Below are positions 18,425 to 27,484 of a stretch of DNA of 64,000 nt, one piece after another. Origin of the DNA: Aliiroseovarius sp. F47248L (lineage in GTDB: Bacteria > Pseudomonadota > Alphaproteobacteria > Rhodobacterales > Rhodobacteraceae); assembly GCF_023016085.1 (NCBI RefSeq), contig NZ_JALKBF010000001.1, positions 1 to 64,000 on the forward strand. Reading direction: 5' to 3'. The notes under the pieces were generated by a model. That model made no database searches. It had not been told where the DNA came from and was given only the letters and a program-made list of their open reading frames with translations. Position numbers and translations under genes: made by a program. Numbering within the stretch: the first letter of the stretch is position 1; every line of letters starts with the position of its first letter.

Positions 18425-19062
18425 ACATCATTCTGCTTGGACCGCCCGGTGCCGGCAAAGGCACGCAAGCCCGCCTGCTTGTTGAGGAGCGTGGCATGAT
18501 CCAGCTCTCAACGGGTGACATGCTGCGCGAGGCGAAAGCCTCTGGCACCGAGATGGGCAAGAAGGTCGCCGCGATCATGGATGCGGGCGAGCTTGTCACA
18601 GACGAGATCGTCATCGGCCTGATCGAGGAGAAGCTGGAAGGCGACAACGGAGGAGGCTTCATCTTTGACGGCTTCCCCCGGACGCTGGCGTAAGCGGACG
18701 CTCTGGGCGAGCTGTTAGCCCGGCACGATACAAAGTTGGATGCCGTGATCGAAATGCGCGTGGATGATGAAGCGCTGGTTGCGCGCATCACCGCCCGGTC
18801 GACCTGCGGCAATTGCGGCGAAGGCTACAACGACGTTTCGAAGCCGATCCCCGCGGATGGCAAATGTACGAATTGCGGCGGGACCGACTTCAAGCGCCGC
18901 GCAGACGACAACGAAGAAAGTCTGCGCACTCGGTTGATGGAATATTACAAGAAGACGTCGCCTCTGATCGGATACTACCATGCCAAGGGCGATCTGCGGT
19001 CGGTGAACGGGCTGGGCGAAATTGACGAAGTGAAGGCTTCGATCGCGGGTGTCCTCGGTTGA
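18421..19062 (+). pseudogene. adk: Adenylate kinase with in-frame TAA
   Basis: The reading frame would give a 213-residue Adk: P-loop GPPGAGKGT (7-15), [15 protein letters not shown], and a zinc-type LID with CGNCG and CTNCGG. Codon 91 is TAA (18691-18693) where the FPRTxxQAD motif has an invariant Gln, so one C-to-T change of CAA explains it. No frameshift is present and the rest reads cleanly to TGA at 19062. No internal restart with a good ribosome-binding site is seen. Adk is normally essential. Sequencing error, a second adk elsewhere, or stop readthrough are the options. Confidence 0.9.
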
Positions 19063-19140
19063 TTTGACCCAAAGCGAGCTTCTGATACTGGTTTTCTTTC
19101 GGCTCCCGTGATCTGTTTGTCAAAATCACTGGAGCCGTTG

Positions 19141-19524
19141 ATGTTTTCAAAACCCCTTGTTGCGGGCATTATCCTTGGCCTTTTGCCTTCCATCGCAACC
19201 GCGGACGGCATGATCGTCACCTTGCCTGAGTATTGTGATTTGGATGAAAGCGCCGTCTTGGATAATGGTGGATATGTCCTGCATTCGAATGACATTGAGG
19301 GGATAGAATACATCTGCGAGTTTGACCCACTTCCGGCGCGATTTTGGGAAGATAACAATGTTGACATACGCACTGGCTATTGTGCGTCTGGAATTGAGTT
19401 TACGCCTCAGGTGTTTGCATTCACCGAAGGACACCAAATGCCTGGCGAAATTCGGGTGATTGGGGCCGGAGGGCTAAGGGAAATGAAGATCTTTTACGTT
19501 TGCGATCTTCAACCTTCGAGGTGA
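19141..19524 (+). CDS. Secreted hypothetical protein, 127 aa
   Basis: The start has GGAG 6 bases upstream. The signal peptide (MFSKPLVAGIILGLLPS, cleavage after ATA) leads to a mature domain of about 106 residues with four Cys (PEYCDL, EYICEF, TGYCAS, YVCDL), which could form two disulfides in the periplasm. Family not recognised. It separates adk from rpsM. Confidence 0.7.
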   Translation: MFSKPLVAGIILGLLPSIATADGMIVTLPEYCDLDESAVLDNGGYVLHSNDIEGIEYICEFDPLPARFWEDNNVDIRTGYCASGIEFTPQVFAFTEGHQMPGEIRVIGAGGLREMKIFYVCDLQPSR

Positions 19525-19641
19525 CCCGAACACAGGCCCTTGACCGCCGGTCCAAAACGCATTAGTTCACGCCATCCCTAACGGGAATCGGTGTGTATTC
19601 GGGGTCGCTCCCCTATCCCACCAGACCAGAAATTCAGCGCG

Positions 19642-19701
19642 GCCCGCAGGAATAATCCGGCGGGCTTCCGTTGTGAAAAAAGGTTCCGGCATTACGGAAC
19701 C
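19642..19701 (+). promoter_or_regulatory. Two hairpins in the rpsM leader
   Basis: GCCCGC (19642-19647) pairs with GCGGGC (19660-19665). GGTTCCG (19682-19688) pairs with CGGAACC (19695-19701). The second ends 9 bases before the AAAGGAAAG ribosome-binding site of rpsM. In E. coli the alpha-operon leader is an S4 target; here only the structure is seen, not the regulator. Confidence 0.45.
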
Positions 19702-19723
19702 GCAACGAAAAGGAAAGTGACAC

Positions 19724-20092
19724 GTGGCACGTATCGCCGGCGTAAACATCCCGACCCATAAGCGGGTCCCGATCGCCCTGACATATATTACCGGAATTGG
19801 TCATACTTCGGCCAAAGCTATCTGCGAAGCCGTTAAAATCGACGAAACCCGTCGTGTTAACGAACTGTCGGATGCTGAAGTTCTTGCCATCCGCGAGCAC
19901 ATCGACGCGACCTACACCGTTGAAGGTGACCTGCGTCGTGAAGTGCAAATGAACATCAAGCGTCTGATGGATCTGGGGGCCTATCGTGGCCTGCGCCATC
20001 GCCGCAACCTTCCCGTGCGCGGTCAGCGTACCCACACCAACGCTCGTACACGCAAAGGCCCCGCAAAGGCCATTGCCGGTAAGAAGAAATAA
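19724..20092 (+). CDS. rpsM: 30S ribosomal protein S13
   Basis: The 122-aa product starts at GTG ([15 protein letters not shown]) after AAAGGAAAG. It has the S13 tail [17 protein letters not shown] that reaches the P site. It is the first gene of the alpha operon here (rpsM-rpsK-rpoA-rplQ); rpsD is not adjacent. Confidence 0.98.
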   Translation: MARIAGVNIPTHKRVPIALTYITGIGHTSAKAICEAVKIDETRRVNELSDAEVLAIREHIDATYTVEGDLRREVQMNIKRLMDLGAYRGLRHRRNLPVRGQRTHTNARTRKGPAKAIAGKKK

Positions 20093-20107
20093 GGGAGGGT
20101 TTGACCA

Positions 20108-20497
20108 ATGGCTCGCGAAAAGACTCGTGCAAAGAAGAAAGAGCGTAAGAACATCGCCTCTGGCGTTGCTCACGTAAACTCTTCGTTCAACAACACCAAG
20201 ATCCTGATTTCGGACGTTCAAGGCAACGCTATTTCGTGGTCGTCGGCTGGAACCATGGGTTTCAAAGGGTCGCGTAAATCGACGCCTTATGCAGCTCAGA
20301 TGGCGGCTGAAGATGCTGGTAAAAAAGCACAAGAGCACGGCGTCAAGACGCTGGAAGTCGAAGTGCAAGGCCCCGGTTCGGGTCGTGAATCGGCTCTGCG
20401 TGCTTTGGCTGCTGTCGGTTTCAATATCACGTCGATCCGTGACGTGACGCCGATTGCCCACAATGGTTGCCGCCCGCCGAAGCGCCGCCGCGTGTAA
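20108..20497 (+). CDS. rpsK: 30S ribosomal protein S11
   Basis: The 129-aa product contains [17 protein letters not shown] and ends [18 protein letters not shown], the invariant S11 tail at the mRNA exit side. Confidence 0.98.
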   Translation: MAREKTRAKKKERKNIASGVAHVNSSFNNTKILISDVQGNAISWSSAGTMGFKGSRKSTPYAAQMAAEDAGKKAQEHGVKTLEVEVQGPGSGRESALRALAAVGFNITSIRDVTPIAHNGCRPPKRRRV

Positions 20498-20511
20498 TCA
20501 GATTTTTCGCC

Positions 20512-20538
20512 GGGCTGCGGTTGTCGCGGCCCGGTTTC
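20512..20538 (+). terminator. GC-rich hairpin between rpsK and rpoA
   Basis: CCGGGC pairs with GCCCGG, with an inner GCG..CGC, followed by TTTCC. The T tract is weak, so it is at most a partial terminator that could lower rpoA relative to rpsK. Confidence 0.4.
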
Positions 20539-20602
20539 CGTCATTTTAACCTCGGGCGTCCTGCCCTTTGGACATGGGGACAGGACTGGTATGGAGGGAC
20601 GC

Positions 20603-21619
20603 ATGATCCATAAAAATTGGGCTGAACTGATCAAGCCGACACAGCTGGAAGTTAAACCCGGCAACGACCCTGCGCGTCAGGCAACCGTGGTCGCAGAACC
20701 GCTGGAGCGTGGCTTTGGTCTGACTCTGGGCAACGCCCTGCGCCGTGTTCTGATGAGCAGCTTGCAAGGTGCGGCTATTACATCAGTTCAGATTGACAAT
20801 GTGCTGCACGAATTCAGCTCGGTCGCAGGTGTGCGTGAAGACGTGACCGACATCGTTCTGAACCTCAAAGGTGTTGCGATCAACATGGAAGTCGAAGGCC
20901 CCAAGCGTCTGTCGATTTCGGCCAAAGGGCCCATGGTTGTCACTGCTGGAGACATCTCGGAAACCGCTGGCATTGAGATTCTAAATAAAGATCACGTGAT
21001 CTGTCACCTCGACGATGGCGCCGACCTGTTCATGGAACTGACCGTTAACACCGGTAAAGGCTATGTCGCGTCGGACAAGAACAAGCCGGAAGATGCGCCG
21101 ATCGGCCTGATCCCGGTCGATGCGATCTATTCGCCGGTCAAGAAAGTCAGCTATGACGTTCAGCCGACCCGTGAAGGTCAGGTTCTGGACTATGACAAGC
21201 TGACGTTGAAGCTGGAGACCGATGGGTCGGTCACGCCGGAAGATGCCGTCGCATTCGCTGCGCGTATCGTTCAGGATCAGTTGTCGATCTTCGTGAACTT
21301 CGACGAGCCGGAAGCAGCTGGTCGCCAAGACGAAGATGACGGACTTGAGTTCAACCCGCTTCTGCTGAAGAAAGTGGACGAGCTGGAACTGTCTGTCCGT
21401 TCGGCAAACTGCCTGAAGAACGACAACATCGTGTATATCGGTGATCTGATCCAGAAGACCGAAGCAGAGATGCTGCGCACACCGAACTTCGGCCGCAAGT
21501 CGCTGAACGAGATCAAAGAAGTGCTTTCGGGCATGGGTCTGCACCTCGGTATGGATGTCGAAGAATGGCCGCCTGAGAACATCGAAGAGCTGGCCAAGAA
21601 ATTCGAAGACCAGTTCTAA
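20603..21619 (+). CDS. rpoA: RNA polymerase alpha subunit
   Basis: The 338-aa product begins [17 protein letters not shown], preceded by GGAGGGACGC; an ATG four codons upstream is less likely. It has the N-terminal dimerisation domain ([19 protein letters not shown]) and a C-terminal domain ([19 protein letters not shown]) that binds UP elements and activators. Confidence 0.98.
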   Translation: MIHKNWAELIKPTQLEVKPGNDPARQATVVAEPLERGFGLTLGNALRRVLMSSLQGAAITSVQIDNVLHEFSSVAGVREDVTDIVLNLKGVAINMEVEGPKRLSISAKGPMVVTAGDISETAGIEILNKDHVICHLDDGADLFMELTVNTGKGYVASDKNKPEDAPIGLIPVDAIYSPVKKVSYDVQPTREGQVLDYDKLTLKLETDGSVTPEDAVAFAARIVQDQLSIFVNFDEPEAAGRQDEDDGLEFNPLLLKKVDELELSVRSANCLKNDNIVYIGDLIQKTEAEMLRTPNFGRKSLNEIKEVLSGMGLHLGMDVEEWPPENIEELAKKFEDQF

Positions 21620-21767
21620 AGTATTCAGGGGCTGCTTCGGTGGCCCCTTAATGCCCGCCTGATGCGGGGAACATCTGGGCAATCCTGCCCCAAGGAGAGG
21701 GACCGACACGCATCGGTTCTCGGACAAAGCACCGCTCGTTCAAGAGCACCAAAGAAGGATTAAGAAA

Positions 21768-22196
21768 ATGCGTCACGCTCGTGGTTACCGCCGCCTGAAT
21801 CGCACACATGAACACCGCAAAGCGATGTTTGCAAACATGGCTGGTTCGCTGATCGAACACGAACAGATCAAAACGACCCTGCCGAAAGCGAAAGAACTGC
21901 GCCCGATCATCGAGAAGATGATCACGCTGGCCAAGCGCGGCGACATTCATGCCCGTCGTCAGGCCGCGTCGCGCCTGAAGCAAGACCAGCACGTCGCCAA
22001 ATTGTTCGACGTCCTTGGCCCACGTTTTGCTGAACGCCAAGGCGGCTACGTTCGCGTTTTGAAAGCTGGCTTCCGCTATGGCGATATGGCGCCGATGGCG
22101 ATCATCGAGTTTGTTGACCGCGACGCAGACGCCAAAGGCGCTGCTGATCGTGCACGTCTGGAAGCAGAAGAAGCTGCTGACGCGGCAGGCGAATAA
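21768..22196 (+). CDS. rplQ: 50S ribosomal protein L17
   Basis: The 142-aa product starts [19 protein letters not shown] and carries the L17 core. An acidic, Ala-rich tail lengthens it relative to E. coli (127 aa). A 148-base gap containing a GGGGCTGC-TTCG-GTGGCCCC hairpin (about 21629-21648) separates it from rpoA. Confidence 0.98.
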   Translation: MRHARGYRRLNRTHEHRKAMFANMAGSLIEHEQIKTTLPKAKELRPIIEKMITLAKRGDIHARRQAASRLKQDQHVAKLFDVLGPRFAERQGGYVRVLKAGFRYGDMAPMAIIEFVDRDADAKGAADRARLEAEEAADAAGE

Positions 22197-22220
22197 AGAT
22201 TATCCCCAACGGGATTTAGG

Positions 22221-22251
22221 AAGCCCCGCGCTGTCTGCGCGGGGTTTTTTT
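22221..22251 (+). terminator. Terminator after rplQ
   Basis: CCCCGCGC and GCGCGGGG form a perfect stem around TGTCT, followed by seven Ts. It ends the alpha operon. Confidence 0.96.
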
Positions 22252-22309
22252 ATTTGTTGATCGCGTAAGATCTGCAGAAAAAGTCATTGCGCGCTCAGAA
22301 AAACTGAAT

Positions 22310-22328
22310 AAACAATTTAGGGTTGTTT
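22310..22328 (+). promoter_or_regulatory. Inverted repeat upstream of luxR
   Basis: AAACAA, seven bases, TTGTTT: a 19-base dyad 53 bases before the preferred luxR start. It could be an operator for the LuxR protein or another dimeric regulator. No lux-box consensus is claimed. Confidence 0.35.
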
Positions 22329-22381
22329 GACTCCAGCGCGACTGTCTAAAAGGATAGGTGTGGGGATTGGGGATACGAACG

Positions 22382-22993
22382 ATGGTCGAAGAATTTGGCC
22401 TTGATCAAGGTTTGGCCAAGCTGTCTGACTTGGCGCCAAAAGGCTATGCGTTGGGGCTGCATATTCGGTATGCCTCGGCGCATATCATGATTCAGACCTA
22501 TGACCCACGTTGGAGCCAGCTTTACACCGAAAAAGGGTATATGTTGGCGGACCCTATGGTGTTTTGGGGCTTCGGCAACGAAGGTTCCATCCGGTGGAGC
22601 GAATTGAACTTGCCTGACCCGCATGGGATCCTGTCGCAAGCAGGGGGCTTTGGTCTGAAATTCGGGGTGGCGGTTTCGCACGGGTCCACTGCATCGCGCA
22701 CCATCGGCGGCTTCGCACGGGACGATCGGGAATTCACAGATGACGAAATCAAGAAAATCCACGATCTGGTAGTGGAGTTGCACGAGAAGTCGACGCCGCC
22801 CGAACACCTGACCTCCGCGCAACGAATGGCATTGCGCCTGATTGCCAAAGGCAGCAGACATGCTGAGGCTGCCGCCCTTCTGGGCATATCGGAAAGTGCG
22901 TTGAAGGCACGGTTGCGCAGCGCGCGAGAACGCTTGTTTGTGCGAACAACCGCCGAAGCAATTCAACGCGCGCAAGAATATAACCTTCTGTAA
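22382..22993 (+). CDS. LuxR-family regulator with autoinducer domain
   Basis: The 203-aa product (from ATG; a GTG at 22358 is possible) has an N-terminal autoinducer-binding domain. Its RWSQLYTEKGYMLADPMVF and following RW segment match the W-x3-Y/D-P/W pattern of AHL pockets. A C-terminal LuxR helix-turn-helix follows (LTSAQRMALRLIAKG, AAALLGISESALKARL). No luxI-type synthase lies in the window, so it may be a LuxR solo. It lies between rplQ and rarA. Confidence 0.88.
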   Translation: MVEEFGLDQGLAKLSDLAPKGYALGLHIRYASAHIMIQTYDPRWSQLYTEKGYMLADPMVFWGFGNEGSIRWSELNLPDPHGILSQAGGFGLKFGVAVSHGSTASRTIGGFARDDREFTDDEIKKIHDLVVELHEKSTPPEHLTSAQRMALRLIAKGSRHAEAAALLGISESALKARLRSARERLFVRTTAEAIQRAQEYNLL

Positions 22994-23053
22994 CCCACGC
23001 AAAGCGGCGGTTTTCGCCTTTCAACTGGCGGGCGGCATCCTTAGATTTGGATC

Positions 23054-24376
23054 ATGGCTGACCTGTTTGATAATGATCCTGCGTCCAAGACGTCCGAAGG
23101 TGGAAAAGACGCGCCGCGCCCTTTGGCCGATCGGCTTAGGCCGAAATCCCTGTCCGAGGTCATCGGACAAGAGCAGGTTCTGGGGCCGGAGGCGCCGCTT
23201 GGCACAATGCTTACAGCGGGCAGCCTTGGGTCGTTGATCTTCTGGGGGCCGCCCGGTGTTGGCAAGACCACAATCGCGCGCCTGCTGGCACAGGAAACCG
23301 ACCTGCATTTTATCCAGATCAGCGCGATCTTCACCGGCGTGCCCGAGTTGCGCAAGGTGTTCGAGGCTGCACGGCATCGGAGATCTAACGGACAAGGCAC
23401 GTTGCTGTTCGTGGATGAAATCCATCGCTTCAACAAAGCACAGCAGGATGGGTTCCTGCCGCATATGGAAGACGGCACGATATTATTGGTCGGCGCGACC
23501 ACGGAAAATCCGTCATTCGAGCTGAACGCTGCTGTGTTGTCACGCTCGCAGGTCTTGGTGCTGACTCGTCTGACGCTTGCTGATCTGGAACGGCTTGCCC
23601 AGCGGGCCGAAAAAGAACTCGACCGCCCCTTACCGCTGACTGGTGAAGCCCGTGAGGCACTGTTGGAAATGGCTGATGGAGATGGCCGCGCCGTTTTGAA
23701 CCTTATCGAGCAGGTCTTTGCGTGGAAGGTTGAAGGTAAGCTGGATGTCGAAAGCCTGTCCAAGCGTTTGATGAAACGCGCGACGATCTATGACAAATCA
23801 GGGGATGAACACTACAACCTGATTTCGGCGCTGCATAAATCGGTGCGAGGGTCTGACCCGGACGCCGCGCTTTACTGGTTTGCCCGGATGCTTACAGGTG
23901 GCGAAGACCCCCGTTTCCTTGCCAGACGCATCACGCGAATGGCGGTCGAGGATATCGGTCTGGCTGATCCGCAGGCCCATCGGGTCTGTCTGGACGCGTG
24001 GGAGACTTATGAGCGTTTAGGTAGCCCCGAAGGTGAATTAGCGCTGGCGCAGGCGGTCACCTATTTGTCGCTGGCGCCGAAATCCAATGCGACTTATGTC
24101 GCGTACAAAGCGGCAATGGCAGCAGCAAAGAAAACAGGGTCGGAACCTCCACCCAAACACATCCTGAACGCACCGACGTCCTTGATGAAGGATCAGGGCT
24201 ACGGGGATGGATATGCCTATGACCACGACGCGCCTGATGGCTTTTCCGGGCAGAACTACTTCCCCGACGGGATCAAGCGTGGTGTGTATTACGTGCCGGT
24301 TGAGCGAGGGTTTGAACGTGAGTTGAAGAAGCGTGTCGACTATTTCGCGCGGCTTCGATCCAAGCGGATAGATTAA
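23054..24376 (+). CDS. rarA: Replication-associated recombination protein A (RarA/MgsA)
   Basis: The 440-aa AAA+ ATPase has a Walker A GPPGVGKT (65-72), Walker B LLFVDEIHRFNK (118-129), sensor GATTENPSFELN and the RarA C-terminal domain with YDKSGDEHYNLISALHKS. Its clamp-loader-like fold acts at stalled replication forks. It leads a run with crcB, rluC, a HAD phosphatase and atp12. Confidence 0.95.
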   Translation: MADLFDNDPASKTSEGGKDAPRPLADRLRPKSLSEVIGQEQVLGPEAPLGTMLTAGSLGSLIFWGPPGVGKTTIARLLAQETDLHFIQISAIFTGVPELRKVFEAARHRRSNGQGTLLFVDEIHRFNKAQQDGFLPHMEDGTILLVGATTENPSFELNAAVLSRSQVLVLTRLTLADLERLAQRAEKELDRPLPLTGEAREALLEMADGDGRAVLNLIEQVFAWKVEGKLDVESLSKRLMKRATIYDKSGDEHYNLISALHKSVRGSDPDAALYWFARMLTGGEDPRFLARRITRMAVEDIGLADPQAHRVCLDAWETYERLGSPEGELALAQAVTYLSLAPKSNATYVAYKAAMAAAKKTGSEPPPKHILNAPTSLMKDQGYGDGYAYDHDAPDGFSGQNYFPDGIKRGVYYVPVERGFERELKKRVDYFARLRSKRID

Positions 24377-24454
24377 GTCAGCCTGCGCGGTCAGTGGGGC
24401 GCAACGACCACCCTAGCGCTTGACAAGAGCGGCTTGTGGCCTCAGTCAGACCGC

Positions 24455-24832
24455 ATGATGACACCCCTTCTTCAAGTTGCCCTTGGTGGCGCAATCGGCG
24501 CGTCGGCCCGGTATCTGACGGGCAACGCCGTCACGCGATGGCTGGGCCATGGTTTCCCTGCGGGTACGATGGTCGTTAATATACTTGGTTCGTTCCTGAT
24601 GGGCCTTTTGGTGGTCACGCTGACCCGCAAAGGCGGTCAAGCGGTAGCGCCATTTTTGATGACCGGCCTACTGGGCGGGTTTACTACTTTCTCTGCGTTT
24701 TCGTTGGATGTGATCACGCTATATGAGCGGGGACAGATCGCCGCCGCCAGTGGTTACGTGTTCGGGTCTGTGATTCTGTCGCTGGCCGGCCTTGTCGCAG
24801 GTCTACAGGTCGCGCGTATGGTGCTGGCATGA
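24455..24832 (+). CDS. crcB: Fluoride channel CrcB/Fluc
   Basis: The 125-aa membrane protein has four hydrophobic segments. It carries GGAIGASARYL, GTMVVNILGSFLMG (with the conserved pore Asn) and GLLGGFTTFSAFS (Phe-box). It works as a dimer that exports fluoride. Start MMTPLLQVALGG; a TTG upstream is less likely. No fluoride riboswitch is evident upstream. The stop overlaps rluC (ATGA). Confidence 0.93.
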   Translation: MMTPLLQVALGGAIGASARYLTGNAVTRWLGHGFPAGTMVVNILGSFLMGLLVVTLTRKGGQAVAPFLMTGLLGGFTTFSAFSLDVITLYERGQIAAASGYVFGSVILSLAGLVAGLQVARMVLA

Positions 24833-25878
24833 GCGGTGTTCAGGTAATCACAATCGGCCCAGACGAAGCCGAGCAACGGTTGGACCGCTGGGTCAAGCGG
24901 GTGTTCCCGCATGTGGGACAGGGTCGGATCGAAAAGGGATGTCGCAAAGGCGAATTTCGCGTCAATGGCGCGAAGGTTAAAACCTCGACCCGGATTGCGC
25001 CGGGGGACGAAGTGCGCGTGCCCCCATTGCCGGTGCCGGAAGCTGGGCAAGAGCGTCCGAAAGCTCAGCCGAGCGTGTCCGATGCTGATGCCAAACTGAT
25101 CCAATCCTGCGTGTTGTATCGAGATGATCATATTATTGCATTGAACAAACCGCCGGGACTGCCCAGCCAAGGCGGCAGCAAACAGACACGTCATGTGGAT
25201 GGGTTGGCCGAAGCACTGAAGTTCGGTCGCGATGACAAACCTCGCCTTGTGCATCGGCTGGACAAGGACACATCCGGCGTTCTGCTTCTGGCGCGCAGCC
25301 AGAAAATGGCGTCAGAGCTGACGCAGGCGTTCCGATCCCGCGACACTCGCAAGATCTATTGGGCCTTGGTGGCAGGTGTGCCGCAGCCACGTTGGGGCAC
25401 GTTGCGCTGGGGGCTTGTTAAAGCGCCCGGCCATGGCGGCAAAGGCGAGGCGGAAAAGATGATTTGCGTGCATCCGCGACATGTCGATGAAACACCGGGT
25501 GCCAAGCGTGCGACCACCGATTATGCAGTGTTGACGACACTTGCCAGCCGTGCGGCATGGGTCGCGTTGGTGCCGGTGACAGGCCGAACTCATCAGCTTC
25601 GCGCCCATATGGCCGAGCTTGGTCATCCGATTGCCGGGGATGGGAAATACGGTGGGTCGAGCCAAGAAAACCTTGGTGACGGTTGGGGTGCGCAATTGGG
25701 GGGTGAGCTGTCGAAAAAGCTTCATCTTCATGCCCGCTCGATCGAATTTACGCACCCTGTCACGAAAAAGCAGGTGACGATTGTCGCACCTCTGCCCGAC
25801 CATATGCAGCGCACGTGGGACTATATGGGGTGGCAGGATGGTGACGTGCCCGCCGACCCGTTCGAGGATCTGGAATGA
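24829..25878 (+). CDS. rluC: 23S rRNA pseudouridine synthase, RluC/RluD family
   Basis: The 349-aa protein has an S4 RNA-binding domain at residues ~17-60 (QRLDRWVKRVFPHV) and the RluA-type catalytic motif HRLDKDTSG with Asp145. It also has GRTHQLRAHM. RluC modifies helix residues near 955, 2504 and 2580 in E. coli 23S rRNA; site assignment here is by similarity only. ATGA overlaps at both ends show coupled translation. Confidence 0.9.
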   Translation: MSGVQVITIGPDEAEQRLDRWVKRVFPHVGQGRIEKGCRKGEFRVNGAKVKTSTRIAPGDEVRVPPLPVPEAGQERPKAQPSVSDADAKLIQSCVLYRDDHIIALNKPPGLPSQGGSKQTRHVDGLAEALKFGRDDKPRLVHRLDKDTSGVLLLARSQKMASELTQAFRSRDTRKIYWALVAGVPQPRWGTLRWGLVKAPGHGGKGEAEKMICVHPRHVDETPGAKRATTDYAVLTTLASRAAWVALVPVTGRTHQLRAHMAELGHPIAGDGKYGGSSQENLGDGWGAQLGGELSKKLHLHARSIEFTHPVTKKQVTIVAPLPDHMQRTWDYMGWQDGDVPADPFEDLE

Positions 25879-26564
25879 GCGATACGCCGTTGCGGTTGGC
25901 AGTCTTCGATGTCGATGGCACGCTGATCGACAGTCAGGATTTCATCGTCGAAGCAATGAATAGGGCGTTTGGTGCGATGGGCGTTGCGTTGCCCACACGG
26001 GCCGAGGTTCTGTCGATCGTGGGCCTGTCGCTGCATGACGCGATCCAACGACTTGTGCCCAGACTGTCAGAAGCCGAGGTTGCCGAAGCCGCACATCAAT
26101 ACAAAGACATGTTTATCCAGTTGCGCGCCGAAATGGGTGGCGAGGCGTCTGCGCCGATTTATCCCGGCGCGCGCGCTGCCTTGGAGCATCTGCATGGACG
26201 GGATGAGGTGCTGTTGGGTGTGGCCACTGGTAAAGCGCGCCGCGGGTTGGATCATGCCTATGACGCTCACAATCTTCGCCACTTTTTTGTCACCAGCCAA
26301 ACGGCAGACAACCACCCGTCGAAACCGCACCCGTCGATGTTGCGTGCCGCGCTGTCGGAAACCGGAGCCGATGCTGCGCATGCCGTGATGATTGGCGACA
26401 CCAGTTTCGATATGGAAATGGGCCGCGCTGCGGGCTATCGCACAATCGGTGTCACCTGGGGGTATCACCCGCGGGAAGGGTTGATTGCAGCCGGGGCCGA
26501 TCTGTTGATTGATACTTATGCAGATCTCGCAGCGGCCTTGGACGAACTTTGGGGGACAGTATGA
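25875..26564 (+). CDS. HAD hydrolase, phosphoglycolate phosphatase-like
   Basis: The 229-aa product has HAD motif I FDVDGTLIDS (nucleophile Asp12, Asp14), motif II GVATGKARR and motif III/IV GDTSFDMEMGRAAG. The cap lies between motifs I and II. It resembles Gph/PpaX-type phosphatases that remove phosphate from phosphoglycolate or pyrophosphate; the substrate is not certain. Confidence 0.88.
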   Translation: MSDTPLRLAVFDVDGTLIDSQDFIVEAMNRAFGAMGVALPTRAEVLSIVGLSLHDAIQRLVPRLSEAEVAEAAHQYKDMFIQLRAEMGGEASAPIYPGARAALEHLHGRDEVLLGVATGKARRGLDHAYDAHNLRHFFVTSQTADNHPSKPHPSMLRAALSETGADAAHAVMIGDTSFDMEMGRAAGYRTIGVTWGYHPREGLIAAGADLLIDTYADLAAALDELWGTV

Positions 26565-27277
26565 GCGACTGGGCAGCAAAACGGTTCTGGAAGCAGGCAC
26601 AGGTCGTAGAAACCGAAGGTGGATACTCGGTCGAATTGGATGGTCGCTCTATCAAGACGCCCGCTAAAAAACTTCTGCGCGTGCCGACTTTGACGTTGGC
26701 TAAGGCAATCGCCGAGGAATGGGATGCTCAGGTCGACAAGGTTGATCCCGGCACCATGCCAGTCACCCGCACGGCAAATTCGGCGTTGGACAAAGTGGCA
26801 CATCAATTTGACGATGTGGCTGACATGTTGGCCGCCTATGGTGATAGCGATCTGCTGTGCTACCGCGCGACACATCCGGAAGAGTTGGTGGCCCGACAGT
26901 CTGATCTCTGGGATCCGATGTTGGAATGGGCGGCAAAAGATTTGGGTGCACGGTTGCAGCCTGTGGCGGGAATCGTGCATCAACCGCAGGATGGCGTTGC
27001 GCTCTCTCGGCTCTCGGTACAGGTGCATGCGCTATCGGAATTCGAGCTGGCAGGCTTCCACGATCTGGTAGCAATCAGCGGATCGCTTGTGCTGGCGCTG
27101 GCGGTTACCTCCGAAAGGATATCTGTTGAGCAGGCATGGGAATTGTCCCGGCTGGACGAAACCTGGCAAGAGGAACAGTGGGGCGTGGACGAAGAAGCCT
27201 CGGAACTTGCAGAGAAAAAACGTATCGACATTGTGAACGCGGCATGGTTCTTCCACGCATGTCGCCGCGAAACATAA
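26561..27277 (+). CDS. ATP12 family F1-ATPase assembly chaperone
   Basis: The 238-aa product contains KRFWKQAQVVETEGGYSVEL, LDGRSIKTPAK and the SDLLCYRATHPEELVARQ segment typical of ATP12. In mitochondria ATP12 binds the F1 alpha subunit; alphaproteobacteria carry homologues. The start overlaps the HAD gene by 4 bases. It ends the rarA-to-atp12 run. Confidence 0.9.
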   Translation: MSDWAAKRFWKQAQVVETEGGYSVELDGRSIKTPAKKLLRVPTLTLAKAIAEEWDAQVDKVDPGTMPVTRTANSALDKVAHQFDDVADMLAAYGDSDLLCYRATHPEELVARQSDLWDPMLEWAAKDLGARLQPVAGIVHQPQDGVALSRLSVQVHALSEFELAGFHDLVAISGSLVLALAVTSERISVEQAWELSRLDETWQEEQWGVDEEASELAEKKRIDIVNAAWFFHACRRET

Positions 27278-27484
27278 CGCAACCAATGCGTTAGCTTCGA
27301 TAATATTCTTGCTTTCCCCTAGGTTAGGCATCGCATTTCGCGATGTTGCCCTTGACGATAACTGATCAATTCTTTCAAACTCCACCCCATGCCGAAAGGG
27401 CTCAATCCTTTCGCTAACATCTTGCGGCCACAATGGTTGCGAATTCAGCCCGAAACTACGGGTAACTATCAGGAAGAGGTAAAC

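Noticed and set aside
18736..19062. Second half of adk as a separate gene
   Set aside because: It would start at TTG without a ribosome-binding site, in the middle of the AMP-binding/LID region; the whole frame is one adk.
24377..24454. Fluoride riboswitch before crcB
   Set aside because: Only 78 bases separate rarA and crcB and I could not find the conserved pseudoknot elements.
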